Assembly (NCBI RefSeq): GCF_021611515.1
Contig: NZ_CP090960.1
Location: forward strand, 1,488,001-1,552,000
DNA: 64,000 nucleotides
Direction: 5' to 3'
Source: Mariluticola halotolerans
Lineage (GTDB): Bacteria; Pseudomonadota; Alphaproteobacteria; Rhizobiales; Devosiaceae
The first letter of the stretch is position 1, and every line of letters begins with the position of its first letter. Positions 7,268-14,987 of the stretch are shown one piece after another. The notes under the pieces were generated by a model. It searched no databases. It was given only the letters and a program-made list of their open reading frames with translations, and was not told where the DNA came from. The position numbers and the translations under genes were made by a program.

Positions 7268-8431
7268 ATGATCGGGTTCCAACCCTACGAGACATTTCAG
7301 CTTTTGATTGAAACGGGCGGTGTTGACCGCGCGAACACGCTGCTGGTGGCAGCCTGCGATGCTTTTTCCCGCCGCCGCATGCCCCCCCAGGCCGAGATCG
7401 CCCAGTTCGAGGCGCTGGCCAATCGGCTGTTCCCCACCGCCGCCCCGTCCGCGCGCACCAAAGCCGCCGCAACCCTGGGCCGGGCCGAACATCTGACCCC
7501 GGCACTGGAGCAATTAGTCATCGACAATATCGGCGACGATATCGGTGATTACCTGATCTCCGCCCGGCACCTGTCAGATGAGGCGCTGCTTGGTGTTGTG
7601 AGCAAGGGCGACATTGAAACCTGCGCTGCTGCTGCCCGCCGCGGTGACCTGTCCAACCCGGTTCTGACCAAACTGTTCCAGATGAACAGCCGCAAGGTTT
7701 ACCGGGCGCTTGCCTCCAATACAGCCATCACCCCAACCGGCCCGTTCCTTAACGCCCTCGCCCGTTCAGCCCAGATGGATCATCAGGTTGCCTGGTCTCT
7801 GGCCGCCCGGCCCGATTTCGATGCCGCCCTGCTGGCACCTGCCTTTTTCGACTTGCGTGAAGCGGACAGGGTCAATGTCATTCAGGCCTTTGCCGAGCGC
7901 AACACGCCGGAAGCCCCGATCAAAAAGACCCTTGAGCAACTATCCGTGGCTAATCACGAATTGACCCGGGCGCTGATGAAACTGTTCACCCAGAACCGGC
8001 GCGCCGAAGTGACCCGCCTGCTCAGCCAGGTGACCGGTCTTGATGAGGTGCGTTGCGGCCAGATTGCCCATGATGTCAGCGGCGCGGCGCTGTTTGTCGT
8101 TCTGCGCGCCTTCGGATGCACAGCCTATGACGGGCTGAAGGTGCTGATCCATGCCACCAGCCATGATGAAGACCGGTCGAAAACCCTGTCTGATTTCGCC
8201 AAGCTTTTCCAAAGCGTCGATGTGGATGCGATGACATTCCTGATGAGCGCCTGGCGTGGTGACGTAAACCTGCTCGATCTTGCCAAACCGGAATATCGTC
8301 CTGCCAGCACGCGCCGTCAGCCGCAACAAGCTCCCGCCACGTCGGACCGCGAATTGCCGGCTCGGCAGGATTCGGTTGTCACCCAGGCAATTGATGCTCT
8401 CGAACGTATCGGTGTACGCCGGGCAAGCTAG
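7268..8431 (+). CDS. DUF2336 domain-containing protein
   Basis: A 387-residue soluble protein composed of helical repeats, as in the alphaproteobacterial DUF2336 family. It resembles a HEAT-like array: 'FEALANRLFPTAAPSARTKAAATLG', 'YLISARHLSDEALLGVVSKGDIETCAAAARRGDLS', 'NSRKVYRALASNTAI', 'EVRCGQIAHDVSGAALFVVLRAFG'. Function is unknown; some members sit near chemotaxis or cell-cycle genes. The stop overlaps the convergent DUF1491 gene by 4 bp. The 160 bp upstream of the start are AT-rich and presumably hold its promoter. Confidence 0.82.
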   Translation: MIGFQPYETFQLLIETGGVDRANTLLVAACDAFSRRRMPPQAEIAQFEALANRLFPTAAPSARTKAAATLGRAEHLTPALEQLVIDNIGDDIGDYLISARHLSDEALLGVVSKGDIETCAAAARRGDLSNPVLTKLFQMNSRKVYRALASNTAITPTGPFLNALARSAQMDHQVAWSLAARPDFDAALLAPAFFDLREADRVNVIQAFAERNTPEAPIKKTLEQLSVANHELTRALMKLFTQNRRAEVTRLLSQVTGLDEVRCGQIAHDVSGAALFVVLRAFGCTAYDGLKVLIHATSHDEDRSKTLSDFAKLFQSVDVDAMTFLMSAWRGDVNLLDLAKPEYRPASTRRQPQQAPATSDRELPARQDSVVTQAIDALERIGVRRAS

Positions 8432-8784
8432 CGCTTGGCGGAATCCGCATTGACGATGGTGATACCAGGATCGTCGTTGCGTGATTCAAGGCTGACAATC
8501 CAGACATCGGGATCAAACTCGATCTCACGCGCCAACCGTTCCCGGGCACGTTCCGGGGCGGCCTTGTCGAAACGCCGTTCGAACTGACGATCAAGGCTTT
8601 GTTCCTGCAACCCGAGACCGGGCGCCGGCGCGAACAGGGATACGGTGCCGTTGAGATGATCGACTTCTATCCAGATCTGGCCGGCAACCGGGTCTCCCTT
8701 GCGGGCGACCACGCACATTTGGCCCAAATCATTGTGGCGGCGGATGAACGCCGCACACCAGAGGTCTGATCTTATGCGGGACAT
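8428..8784 (-). CDS. DUF1491 family protein
   Basis: A 118-residue protein with the DUF1491 signature: 'IRSDLWCAAFIRRHNDLGQMCVVARKGDPVAGQIWIEV', followed by a charged 'FERRFDKAAPERARERLAREIEFDPDVWIVSLE'. It is small, soluble and of unknown function, and typical of alphaproteobacteria. It lies 3 nt downstream of the peptidoglycan-binding-domain gene and is probably the third gene of the kinase operon. There is no clear ribosome-binding site, so translation may be coupled. Confidence 0.82.
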   Translation of the reverse strand: MSRIRSDLWCAAFIRRHNDLGQMCVVARKGDPVAGQIWIEVDHLNGTVSLFAPAPGLGLQEQSLDRQFERRFDKAAPERARERLAREIEFDPDVWIVSLESRNDDPGITIVNADSAKR

Positions 8785-8787
8785 AAA

Positions 8788-9759
8788 CTAGTATTTGGCC
8801 CCGGCATCCGCCAGCAGGTCCACCAGTTCAGGGGTGACCGCGCCGGTCACCTTGTAATTGTAATAGACTTCGAAATTGCGGATTGCCTTGGCGGTTGTTT
8901 CGCCGGCAACGCCGTCGATCTTGCCGCGCAAAAATCCAAGACTGGCGAGGCCCCGCTGAACGTTTTCCACCAGCTCACGGTTTTCGACCGGCGTTGATAC
9001 GCTGTTCTGGGCGGCGGAAGCCACACGTTGCACAATCTGCACCAGGGGATCACCAGCGGTTCCGCCAGTATTCCGGGCGGCTGTTTCCGCCACGGCAGGC
9101 GTCGTGGCCACAGCTTGCGGTTTCGGGTCTGCGACAGGCGCCGGCTTCGGTGTTGCCGCCGTGGTTGACGCCGTTGGCAGTGCTGCCCGGCTCACGGCAT
9201 TCAGCACATCGGGGGTCAGGGCACCAACAGGCGTCCGCCCCACGCTGAGTTCAAAAGCACGGATGGCATCTGCCGTCTGCGGCCCATAAAACCCGTCTGC
9301 CTCGCCCTGATAGAAATCAAGCGCTGCCAGTTTCTGCTGCAGCGCGGCAACATCACTATTGTCGATCTTTGCCACTGCATCCGACATCACGGGCACAGGT
9401 GCCGGCTCCGGTGTCGCGATTTTGACTGGTGCGGGTGCCTGTACCGGAATTTCCTTGATGACCGGCGCCACGCGCGTTGGCGCTTCTACAGGCGAGACCG
9501 ACGCGGTGGTCAGCTGCTCTTCAGCAAATAGCGGTGCCGGGTGCGTGCCCGTCTGCATATAAAGAGCATTGGTCATCGCCAGACCAGTGCCAAAAGTCAT
9601 CGCCACCAGAACAAGCGAACTCACCGGCGCGCGCACGGCATGGGCAATCACCCAAAGCGCGCCGCGTCCCAGCCCTGTGAAAACAGCTTCGCCCGCTGCC
9701 ATCGGAAAACTGGAAGTTGCCGTTGCTGTCATTTTGCCATTCTTTTTGGTTCTGACCAT
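8788..9759 (-). CDS. Membrane-anchored protein with two peptidoglycan-binding domains
   Basis: 323 residues. A membrane helix ('VSSLVLVAMTFGTGLAMTNALYM', about 47-69) leads into a Pro/Ala-rich periplasmic linker. Two PG_binding_1-type modules follow: 'VAALQQKLAALDFYQGEADGFYGPQTADAIRAFE' near residue 140 and 'LVENVQRGLASLGFLRGKIDGVAGETTAKAIRNFE' near residue 265. No catalytic domain is visible, so it probably only tethers to or senses the wall. Its start overlaps the end of the histidine kinase gene by 31 bp in another frame, implying coupled translation with that sensor. Confidence 0.85.
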   Translation of the reverse strand: MVRTKKNGKMTATATSSFPMAAGEAVFTGLGRGALWVIAHAVRAPVSSLVLVAMTFGTGLAMTNALYMQTGTHPAPLFAEEQLTTASVSPVEAPTRVAPVIKEIPVQAPAPVKIATPEPAPVPVMSDAVAKIDNSDVAALQQKLAALDFYQGEADGFYGPQTADAIRAFELSVGRTPVGALTPDVLNAVSRAALPTASTTAATPKPAPVADPKPQAVATTPAVAETAARNTGGTAGDPLVQIVQRVASAAQNSVSTPVENRELVENVQRGLASLGFLRGKIDGVAGETTAKAIRNFEVYYNYKVTGAVTPELVDLLADAGAKY

Positions 9760-11198
9760 TGCTCTGAATGCGCCGTATTCGTTTCTGGATGTAATTTGGT
9801 GATGCCGCCATCATCATCGATTCGGGTTTCCGGACCGTTGACCGGCAGCACAATTGTGACACTGGTGCCGCGCCCCGGTTCCGAGCTGACCTTCAACGTG
9901 CCGTCATGCAGGTCGACCAGCCCCTTGACGATCGACATGCCAAGCCCTGTTCCCTCATAACGGCGCTGCGCGGTACTCTGCGCCTGAAAAAAGGGCTCAC
10001 CAAGGCGTGCCAGCACATCTGCATTCATGCCAATGCCCTGATCGGCAATTGTAATGCTCAGCGACTGCCCCAGCCGCTTCATGCTCCATGTCACGCGGCC
10101 ACCAGATTCAGAGAACTTGATGGCGTTGGACAGGAGGTTGATCAATATCTGCCGGCAAGCCCGCTCGTCGCCGATAATCTCGGGCAGATTCTTGCCAAGT
10201 TCAACTTCAACCTCGACATTTTTTTCCTGCGCCGCCTTCGAGACAATGCGAATGCATGGCCCCACAAGCGCTTCAGGCTCAAATTTCGCGGCGTGGAGTT
10301 CAAATTTCCCCGCTTCGATCCGTGACATGTCGAGAAGCATGTTCACGACATCAAGCAGGTGATGACCGCTTTGCGAAATAAGTCCTGCATATTCACTATG
10401 TGTTTCGGTCAGCGTTCCGCCAATGCCACTGCTCATCATGTCCGAAAACCCGACAATGGCGTTGAGCGGTGTCCGCAATTCATGGCCGATCACCGCCAGA
10501 AACTGCGATTTGGCAAGAGAAGCCTCTTCCGCAGCCTTTTGCGCGTCGACGATGCGTTTCTCGGTCTGCTTGCGGGTTGAAATATCCCGCATCAGGGCAA
10601 TTACACCGAAGGGGCCGCGTTCTTCAGCGGCATGCCGTATCGGCGAGAAATTCACCTCGACCCATACGAATTCAGGCGCGACCTGCCCCGGCTCATCCCG
10701 GTCCCGGCGCATGCGCACCTCAATCAGGCGTTCATTGCCGTGATGGCGCGCATCTGCGAAGGCGGTCATATAGAGCGGACGGTCAAGAACGTGGGTACGC
10801 TCAGAAAGACCGGCACCAGCCAATTCATATTTCTGGCAACCGAACAAATCGCCCGACGAGCGCGAGGCCAGCGTCAGTTCTCCGGCAGCGTTGAACTGAA
10901 AAACCGCATCGCGCATGTGTTCAACCAGATGCCCGAAAGCATCGGCCTGCAGCGCTGTTTCAGCTTGATTGCCACGCATATGCGCCAGTGTCGCAAAAGC
11001 ATAAGCGCTAACAGATGCGGCCGCAGCCAGTGCCGAAACAGATACCATAAGCGCATTGCCGTTCACCCATGCAGCAACCGTCGCGGGCAAAGCCGCAGCG
11101 CCGGCGGCCAGGGCTATACCCCGTACAGCCTGCCAGGGTGTGGCAGCGGTATTTTGGGTTTCGGGCGTTTTTTGACGCTCGGCGGCAGAGCTACTCAT
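9729..11198 (-). CDS. PAS-domain sensor histidine kinase
   Basis: 489 residues. Two hydrophobic N-terminal segments (about 25-75) precede a PAS domain ('LVEHMRDAVFQFNAAGELTLAS...'), then the dimerisation helix with 'FLAVIGHELRTPLNAIVGFSDMM' (phosphoacceptor His) and an ATPase domain with N box 'QILINLLSNAIKFS', G1 'IADQGIGM' and G2 'GTGLGMSIVKGLVDLHDG'. All catalytic boxes are present, so it should be active. It resembles the PdhS/DivL-like kinases of alphaproteobacteria. The ATG at 11198 is preferred to a GTG two codons upstream; neither has a strong ribosome-binding site. No response regulator lies adjacent; the downstream genes are a peptidoglycan-binding-domain protein and DUF1491. Confidence 0.9.
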   Translation of the reverse strand: MSSSAAERQKTPETQNTAATPWQAVRGIALAAGAAALPATVAAWVNGNALMVSVSALAAAASVSAYAFATLAHMRGNQAETALQADAFGHLVEHMRDAVFQFNAAGELTLASRSSGDLFGCQKYELAGAGLSERTHVLDRPLYMTAFADARHHGNERLIEVRMRRDRDEPGQVAPEFVWVEVNFSPIRHAAEERGPFGVIALMRDISTRKQTEKRIVDAQKAAEEASLAKSQFLAVIGHELRTPLNAIVGFSDMMSSGIGGTLTETHSEYAGLISQSGHHLLDVVNMLLDMSRIEAGKFELHAAKFEPEALVGPCIRIVSKAAQEKNVEVEVELGKNLPEIIGDERACRQILINLLSNAIKFSESGGRVTWSMKRLGQSLSITIADQGIGMNADVLARLGEPFFQAQSTAQRRYEGTGLGMSIVKGLVDLHDGTLKVSSEPGRGTSVTIVLPVNGPETRIDDDGGITKLHPETNTAHSEQWSEPKRMAK

Positions 11199-11332
11199 AT
11201 ACACAAACTCATTTTCCCGGACCAGCCGTGATCCGTGGCCTCAACCTTCCACCTAAGCCCTAAGACACCCTTAAGTGGGAGCCGCCTGCGTAGCGAAAGC
11301 GCGCATTTTGACCGTCAGAAAGGGAGGATTTT

Positions 11333-11374
11333 ATGCATAGCGTAAACAATCTCTTGACGGTGCTCCCAGAATGA
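11333..11374 (+). CDS. Possible 13-residue leader peptide
   Basis: An ATG at 11333 follows AGGGAGGA with 4-5 nt spacing, one of the best ribosome-binding sites in the window, and opens a 13-codon frame (MHSVNNLLTVLPE, stop at 11372-11374). It lies in the 288-bp gap between the kinase gene and the DUF5330 gene. No amino-acid bias typical of attenuators is evident. It may be a real leader ORF or chance. Confidence 0.3.
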   Translation: MHSVNNLLTVLPE

Positions 11375-11387
11375 CGCCGATCCAGAT

Positions 11388-11403
11388 CGATAAAATTTTA
11401 TCG
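11388..11403. promoter_or_regulatory. 16-bp perfect palindrome upstream of the DUF5330 gene
   Basis: CGATAAAATTTTATCG is perfectly symmetric and lies 90 bp before the DUF5330 start. Flanking CCAG and CTGG extend the symmetry imperfectly. The 12-bp core recurs at 51464-51475 near the lapG/EAL genes. Which protein binds it is unknown. Confidence 0.4.
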
Positions 11404-11492
11404 AATTCTGGCATTTGGTTTTAATTCGCGTTCGCTAAGGTCTTGTTACAGCGGGTGGAAAGCGTGCCCGCAACGTAACTGGGGCAAGTGTT

Positions 11493-11792
11493 ATGTTTTT
11501 GATCCGATCTGCATTCTGGCTGGGTTTGGCCATGATTGTGATACAACCGCAAGGCTGGAACCTTGGTGCCAAGGCTGACGCGCTGAGCACGGCGGCAGTC
11601 GATGCTGGCAAGCAGGTCGTGGTTCAACAGGTCATGAACACCCAGTGCGATTCCATTGAATGCGTCGGCGGCAAAGCCGTGTTGCTTGCCTCCGGCATTA
11701 GCCATAACCCGTCACAGGCTTCCACCATGCAGGATTCGCTGGGCCTGAAACTGGCACCGGTCCCCCGGCCGCGGCCAGCGTGGGCGGGTTAA
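11493..11792 (+). CDS. DUF5330 domain-containing protein
   Basis: A 99-residue protein starting 'MFLIRSAFWLGLAMIVIQP', the typical DUF5330 opening: an N-terminal membrane or signal helix. A short soluble part with two cysteines (TQCDSIEC) and a proline-rich end 'LAPVPRPRPAWAG' follow. Function is unknown; it is common in Hyphomicrobiales. It is followed by a strong terminator hairpin. Confidence 0.72.
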   Translation: MFLIRSAFWLGLAMIVIQPQGWNLGAKADALSTAAVDAGKQVVVQQVMNTQCDSIECVGGKAVLLASGISHNPSQASTMQDSLGLKLAPVPRPRPAWAG

Positions 11793-11850
11793 ACACAGGG
11801 ACTGCGTCACTTCCCCCCGACGCTACTCCAACCAGCGGTCCCTGATCAGA

Positions 11851-11890
11851 GCCGCAAGCACGCTGCCCCGTGCTTGCGGTTCGCCTTTTA
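11851..11890 (+). terminator. Rho-independent terminator after the DUF5330 gene
   Basis: Perfect 11-bp stem CCGCAAGCACG (11852-11862) / CGTGCTTGCGG (11869-11879) with a 6-nt loop, followed by TTCGCCTTTT. It lies between the DUF5330 gene and sufE, so sufE likely has its own promoter in the next 70 bp. Confidence 0.7.
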
Positions 11891-11956
11891 AATTTTGTGC
11901 CAGACCCCATATCTGACCTGTTGGCCTTACGGCCAAGCTGGGCTAGAGACTGTTGT

Positions 11957-12382
11957 ATGAGCACTTTACCTGCATTCGACGAAATATCCGACAATCTGGG
12001 CTTCCTTGACGATTGGGAAGACCGTTACCGCTACCTCATTGAACTCGGCCAGATGCTGCCGCCGCTTGATGATGCGGAGAAAAATTCAGATACCAAGGTC
12101 ACCGGGTGTATGTCCCAGGTCTGGCTTGTGGTCGATGAGGCTGAGGCGAACGGGCAAATGGTGCTCAGTCTGCGTGGCGATTCCGATGCGATGATTGTCA
12201 AAGGTCTCGTAGCCGTATTGATCGCGCTATACGCCAACCGACCACCCGCCGACATCGCCCGGACCGACGCGATTAAAATCCTTGATGATCTGGGCCTGCG
12301 CGAGCATCTGACCTCGCAACGCACCAACGGATTGATCTCCATGGTCAACCGGATTCGCGGTGAAGCTGAGGCCCGGGCCTGA
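11957..12382 (+). CDS. sufE: SufE family cysteine desulfuration protein
   Basis: 141 residues. SufE accepts persulfide sulfur from the SufS cysteine desulfurase for Fe-S cluster assembly in the cytoplasm. The active-site loop 'KVTGCMSQVWL' places the acceptor Cys at residue 51, the same position as in E. coli. The typical 'FLDDWEDRYRYLIELGQMLPPL' N-terminal helix and 'LTSQRTNGLISMVNRIRGEA' C-terminus are present. The ATG at 11957 gives the family's usual length; the frame extends 29 codons further upstream into non-conserved sequence. It is convergent with the DUF6456 gene. Confidence 0.92.
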   Translation: MSTLPAFDEISDNLGFLDDWEDRYRYLIELGQMLPPLDDAEKNSDTKVTGCMSQVWLVVDEAEANGQMVLSLRGDSDAMIVKGLVAVLIALYANRPPADIARTDAIKILDDLGLREHLTSQRTNGLISMVNRIRGEAEARA

Positions 12383-12384
12383 CA

Positions 12385-13146
12385 TCAGCCCAAGACATCC
12401 GGTCGCGCGCCCGGCTCCAGCCAGGCTTCGATATCGCCGCCAGCCCGGCCCGTTGCGCGCTCGGCAAGCCCAAAATGCTGGGCCAACTGGTCCAGGCTAA
12501 TCCGCAGTACCAGTTTGGCACTGCGGCGCGGCCAACGCCGCTCGGTTTCGACCTGCTGTAATCCCTTTTCATAACCGCATACATCAAACAATATGCCGGC
12601 ACAGTCCGCTGGCAGTGCTGCATATATCCTCTGCAGCGCCACCCGTGCATCGACCGCCATATCCGGGATATCGGTACCACCGAATGACCGCCCGCGCTTG
12701 CTGGAGACAGGATCCGGGTTGTAGGTCATGACAATTCTGGGCCTCAATCCAGCCCGCTCGACCAGTTTACGAAACCGTTCTCCGGCCAGAACATGATGCG
12801 GCTGCAGATAATTAATGCTCGCTAGCCGCGCCAGCGGGCTTTCGTTGAGGTTGATATGTCTTCCGGCAGTGTCCCGGCCCGCGACCCTGTGCTGGGAGGC
12901 AAAGGCATCCTGTCCTATCGACAACTGACGTTTCAACCAGATCCGCGTTGTATCGGTGGGGGTAATGCGTGTATCCGCACGCATGATCACCCCTTCGCTG
13001 ACCAGATGCGCAACTGCCGCCGACGACAGCCGACGGTGCGTTGCGCCCAGTTTTAGCGCGTACATGCCGTCCTCTGCGCGGTCGGCAAAGCCTGTTTTAA
13101 GCAGCGCACGGACAAACTGAATGTCCTTGCGGTCAATGGCGCTCAT
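12385..13146 (-). CDS. DUF6456 domain-containing protein
   Basis: 253 residues, soluble. The C-terminal half shows the DUF6456 pattern: 'NLNESPLARLASINYLQPHHVLAGERFRKLVERAGLRPRIVMTYNPDPV' then 'DARVALQRIYAALPADCAGILFDVCGYEKGLQQVETERRWPRRSAKLVLRISLDQLAQHFGL'. The domain is alphaproteobacterial and of unknown function, possibly DNA-related given the helix-rich end. The N-terminus 'ATHRRLSSAAVAHLVSEGVI' looks like a winged helix. The start overlaps the upstream HTH gene by 14 bp, so the two are almost certainly co-translated. Confidence 0.82.
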   Translation of the reverse strand: MSAIDRKDIQFVRALLKTGFADRAEDGMYALKLGATHRRLSSAAVAHLVSEGVIMRADTRITPTDTTRIWLKRQLSIGQDAFASQHRVAGRDTAGRHINLNESPLARLASINYLQPHHVLAGERFRKLVERAGLRPRIVMTYNPDPVSSKRGRSFGGTDIPDMAVDARVALQRIYAALPADCAGILFDVCGYEKGLQQVETERRWPRRSAKLVLRISLDQLAQHFGLAERATGRAGGDIEAWLEPGARPDVLG

Positions 13147-13573
13147 CTCTTGCCCCTTCGTCTACCGAGGCGCCGGATTTATCGGCCAGAAGCCCCACGA
13201 CGATTTCCAGGCGGGACACGAGCATTTCGAATTGGGGGTCATCCCGACGATCCTCAACCCGGCCACAGGCAAAAGAGACCGTGGCACGACTACGTCCAAA
13301 GACATTTGCCACCGCCTCCATATTCCAACCAGCTGCGACGTGCAGCAGGTACATTGCCAATTGGCGGGCATGGGCAACTGGTGCGCGGCACCGGCGCGGC
13401 ACGGTCAACAAGCCGGGGGCCACAGCCAGTTGCTGCGCCACCAGATGGATTACCGAGGTTTCCAGTGATCCTGAAAGATTGTCATTCTGCGCAGCATCCG
13501 GCGCGCACAATGCTACGCAAGGATACCCTCCCGACGGTAGTGTGCTTGCGTTCGACAAAGAAGACTTCAACAT
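13133..13573 (-). CDS. DnaA C-terminal-like helix-turn-helix protein
   Basis: 146 residues. Residues about 65-125 ('ARQLAMYLLHVAAGWNMEAVANVFGRSRATVSFACGRVEDRRDDPQFEMLVSRLE') resemble the DNA-binding domain of the replication initiator DnaA, including a 'GRSRATVSFACGRVEDRRDDPQF' segment where DnaA has its signature 'G.dHtTV..a...i'. No AAA+ domain is present, so this is a stand-alone DNA-binding protein. It overlaps the DUF6456 gene by 14 bp. A 22-bp dyad 15 bp upstream of the start is a candidate autoregulatory operator. Confidence 0.8.
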   Translation of the reverse strand: MLKSSLSNASTLPSGGYPCVALCAPDAAQNDNLSGSLETSVIHLVAQQLAVAPGLLTVPRRCRAPVAHARQLAMYLLHVAAGWNMEAVANVFGRSRATVSFACGRVEDRRDDPQFEMLVSRLEIVVGLLADKSGASVDEGARDERH

Positions 13574-13587
13574 TTCGCAACTCCAAA

Positions 13588-13609
13588 TTATAGGATATAA
13601 TTCCTATAA
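13588..13609. promoter_or_regulatory. 22-bp dyad upstream of the HTH/DUF6456 genes
   Basis: TTATAGGA (13588-13595) and TCCTATAA (13602-13609) are exact inverted repeats around TATAAT. The site ends 15 bp before the HTH gene start and would cover a promoter -10 region on the minus strand. The spacing of TATAGG and CCTATA (8 nt) equals that in the 28-bp array at 1376-1505. Confidence 0.5.
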
Positions 13610-13700
13610 CGTGGCGAAATGGTAGCGTAGATAACTTGGTTATCGCTTTGGGCCGGCCTGCCCGGTTTCACCCTCGGGTGCGTAGCATGTTGCAGATGTC

Positions 13701-13730
13701 AAAATAAAACGGCCGCCCAAGGGCGACCGT
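13701..13730 (-). terminator. Rho-independent terminator of mucR
   Basis: Read on the minus strand, ACGGTCGCCC, a TT loop and GGGCGGCCGT form a 10-bp stem with one wobble pair, followed by TTTATTTT. It lies 25 bp after the mucR stop. Confidence 0.75.
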
Positions 13731-13754
13731 CTGAACTGCCTAGATGGCGAAATG

Positions 13755-14180
13755 TTATTTGCCGGCTTTGCGGCCAAGACCGTTGGCCTTTGCAAGGCGC
13801 GAGCGGGTCTCTGAATAGCTGGGCGCGACCATCGGATAGTCGGCGGGCAGCCCCCACTTTTCACGGTATTCTTCGGGCGAAAGATTGTAATGCGTCCGCA
13901 AATGGCGTTTGAGCGATTTGAATTTCTTGCCGTCTTCGAGGCAGATAATATATTCGGGCGCAACTGATTTGCGAACAGGGACAGCGGGCTTACGCTCTTC
14001 TTGCTGCTCCGCAGCTTCACCGGTCTCAAGCGACTTCAACGCGCCATGAATATCGGCAATAAGTTTCGGCAAATCGGTGGGGCTTAAGGCATTGTGGCTT
14101 ACATATGCGCACACGATCTCGGTGCTGAGTTCGACGAGATCGACGTCAGTCGTCACGGGGACGTCAGACATGTCGTTCAT
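13755..14180 (-). CDS. mucR: MucR/Ros family zinc-finger transcriptional regulator
   Basis: 141 residues. The C-terminal half 'PEYIICLEDGKKFKSLKRHLRTHYNLSPEEYREKWGLP' is the MucR/Ros prokaryotic zinc finger, followed by the conserved 'YPMVAPSYSETRSRLAK'. The second metal ligand is Asp rather than Cys (CLED), the Cys-Asp-His-His variant known in this family. The N-terminal 'VDLVELSTEIVCAYVSHNALSPTDLPKLIADIHGAL' is the oligomerisation region. Family members act as H-NS-like global silencers of exopolysaccharide, motility and virulence genes in rhizobia and Brucella. It is monocistronic, with its own terminator and an A/T-tract leader. Confidence 0.94.
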   Translation of the reverse strand: MNDMSDVPVTTDVDLVELSTEIVCAYVSHNALSPTDLPKLIADIHGALKSLETGEAAEQQEERKPAVPVRKSVAPEYIICLEDGKKFKSLKRHLRTHYNLSPEEYREKWGLPADYPMVAPSYSETRSRLAKANGLGRKAGK

Positions 14181-14189
14181 ATCGGATCC

Positions 14190-14233
14190 TTTTCTTTTCT
14201 TTTTTTGTTTTTTTGCAGAATTTATATTCTGCT
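14190..14233 (-). promoter_or_regulatory. A/T-tract and dyad in the mucR leader
   Basis: A 26-nt homopyrimidine T-rich stretch (14190-14215, plus strand) adjoins a perfect dyad GCAGAAT (14216-14222) / ATTCTGC (14227-14233) with a 4-nt centre. Both lie within 55 bp upstream of the mucR start. MucR proteins bind AT-rich DNA and autorepress in other species, so this is a candidate autoregulatory site; that role is inference. Confidence 0.4.
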
Positions 14234-14322
14234 TTCAGTATCCGGCTTCTAAAACCCTTTAGCTCCCAATGCAACAACAAGCGTACATAATGTATATTTA
14301 ATCATAGGCAACTATTAGATGC

Positions 14323-14673
14323 CTATTTTTTTGTCTTGTTTATGCTCGTTTCCAAATCGTTGATTTTGGTGAGCTCTGAGGGTGAATAGCCTGCCAGATA
14401 AGCTGCCCGGGCCAGCAAATGCGCCGAAACCGGCGCGGTGAGCAACAGGAATGCAAACCCTGCAATCGCCCGCAGCAGCACCGACCCGTCCAACGCAACC
14501 ACCGCAATAGCCGCGAACAGCAGCCCAGCACCCATGGTACCTGCCTTAGAGGCTGCGTGCATGCGGGTATAAAGATCCGGCAAACGCAGGATGCCGACGG
14601 CTGCGAGCAGGCTGAAAACCGATCCGCAGATCATCAATATCGCTGCCACGTATTGCAGAATTGTGATGGTCAT
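14323..14673 (-). CDS. mrpG: Mrp cation/proton antiporter subunit MrpG
   Basis: A 116-residue membrane protein with three hydrophobic segments: '[49 protein letters not shown]', '[42 protein letters not shown]'. The '[20 protein letters not shown]' motif is diagnostic of MrpG/PhaG/MnhG. It is the last gene of the operon and overlaps mrpF by 4 bp. MrpG is a small structural subunit of the inner-membrane Na+/H+ antiporter complex used for alkali and salt tolerance. A 7-bp hairpin (14304-14326) overlaps the stop. Confidence 0.93.
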   Translation of the reverse strand: MTITILQYVAAILMICGSVFSLLAAVGILRLPDLYTRMHAASKAGTMGAGLLFAAIAVVALDGSVLLRAIAGFAFLLLTAPVSAHLLARAAYLAGYSPSELTKINDLETSINKTKK

Positions 14674-14987
14674 AACGGCGTTCCTTCCGTGTCGGCTCGC
14701 CCGTCGCTGCCCTGGTTATGCTCCAGTATGAAGCGGGCAAAGGCGACTGTTGCCAGGAACCCCACAATGCCAAGCGCAATGGCGATATCAAGATAAAGCG
14801 AAAATCCGGTCTTGATCGCGATCACCGCGATATAGCCAATCCCGATAGACACCAGCATATCCAGAGCAAGCACCCGGTCAGGCAGGCTCGGTCCAATGAC
14901 GATTCGAACGACCGTCAGAAAGAAGGCAATGGTCAAAACCCCGAGGGAGATGGTGGTCGCCAATTGCAGAAACTCGGCTCCGCTCAT
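14670..14987 (-). CDS. mrpF: Mrp antiporter subunit MrpF
   Basis: 105 residues with three membrane helices. '[45 protein letters not shown]' contains the family's '[13 protein letters not shown]' signature, followed by '[23 protein letters not shown]'. MrpF forms part of the Mrp membrane complex. Overlaps of 4 bp with both mrpE and mrpG indicate translational coupling. Length matches typical MrpF proteins. Confidence 0.93.
   Translation of the reverse strand: MSGAEFLQLATTISLGVLTIAFFLTVVRIVIGPSLPDRVLALDMLVSIGIGYIAVIAIKTGFSLYLDIAIALGIVGFLATVAFARFILEHNQGSDGRADTEGTPL

Noticed and set aside
14304-14326. Strong terminator or small RNA end on the plus strand near mrpG
   Set aside because: A 7-bp stem is followed by T residues on the plus strand, but no plus-strand transcript is evident upstream; on the minus strand the hairpin overlaps the mrpG stop and lacks a T-run.
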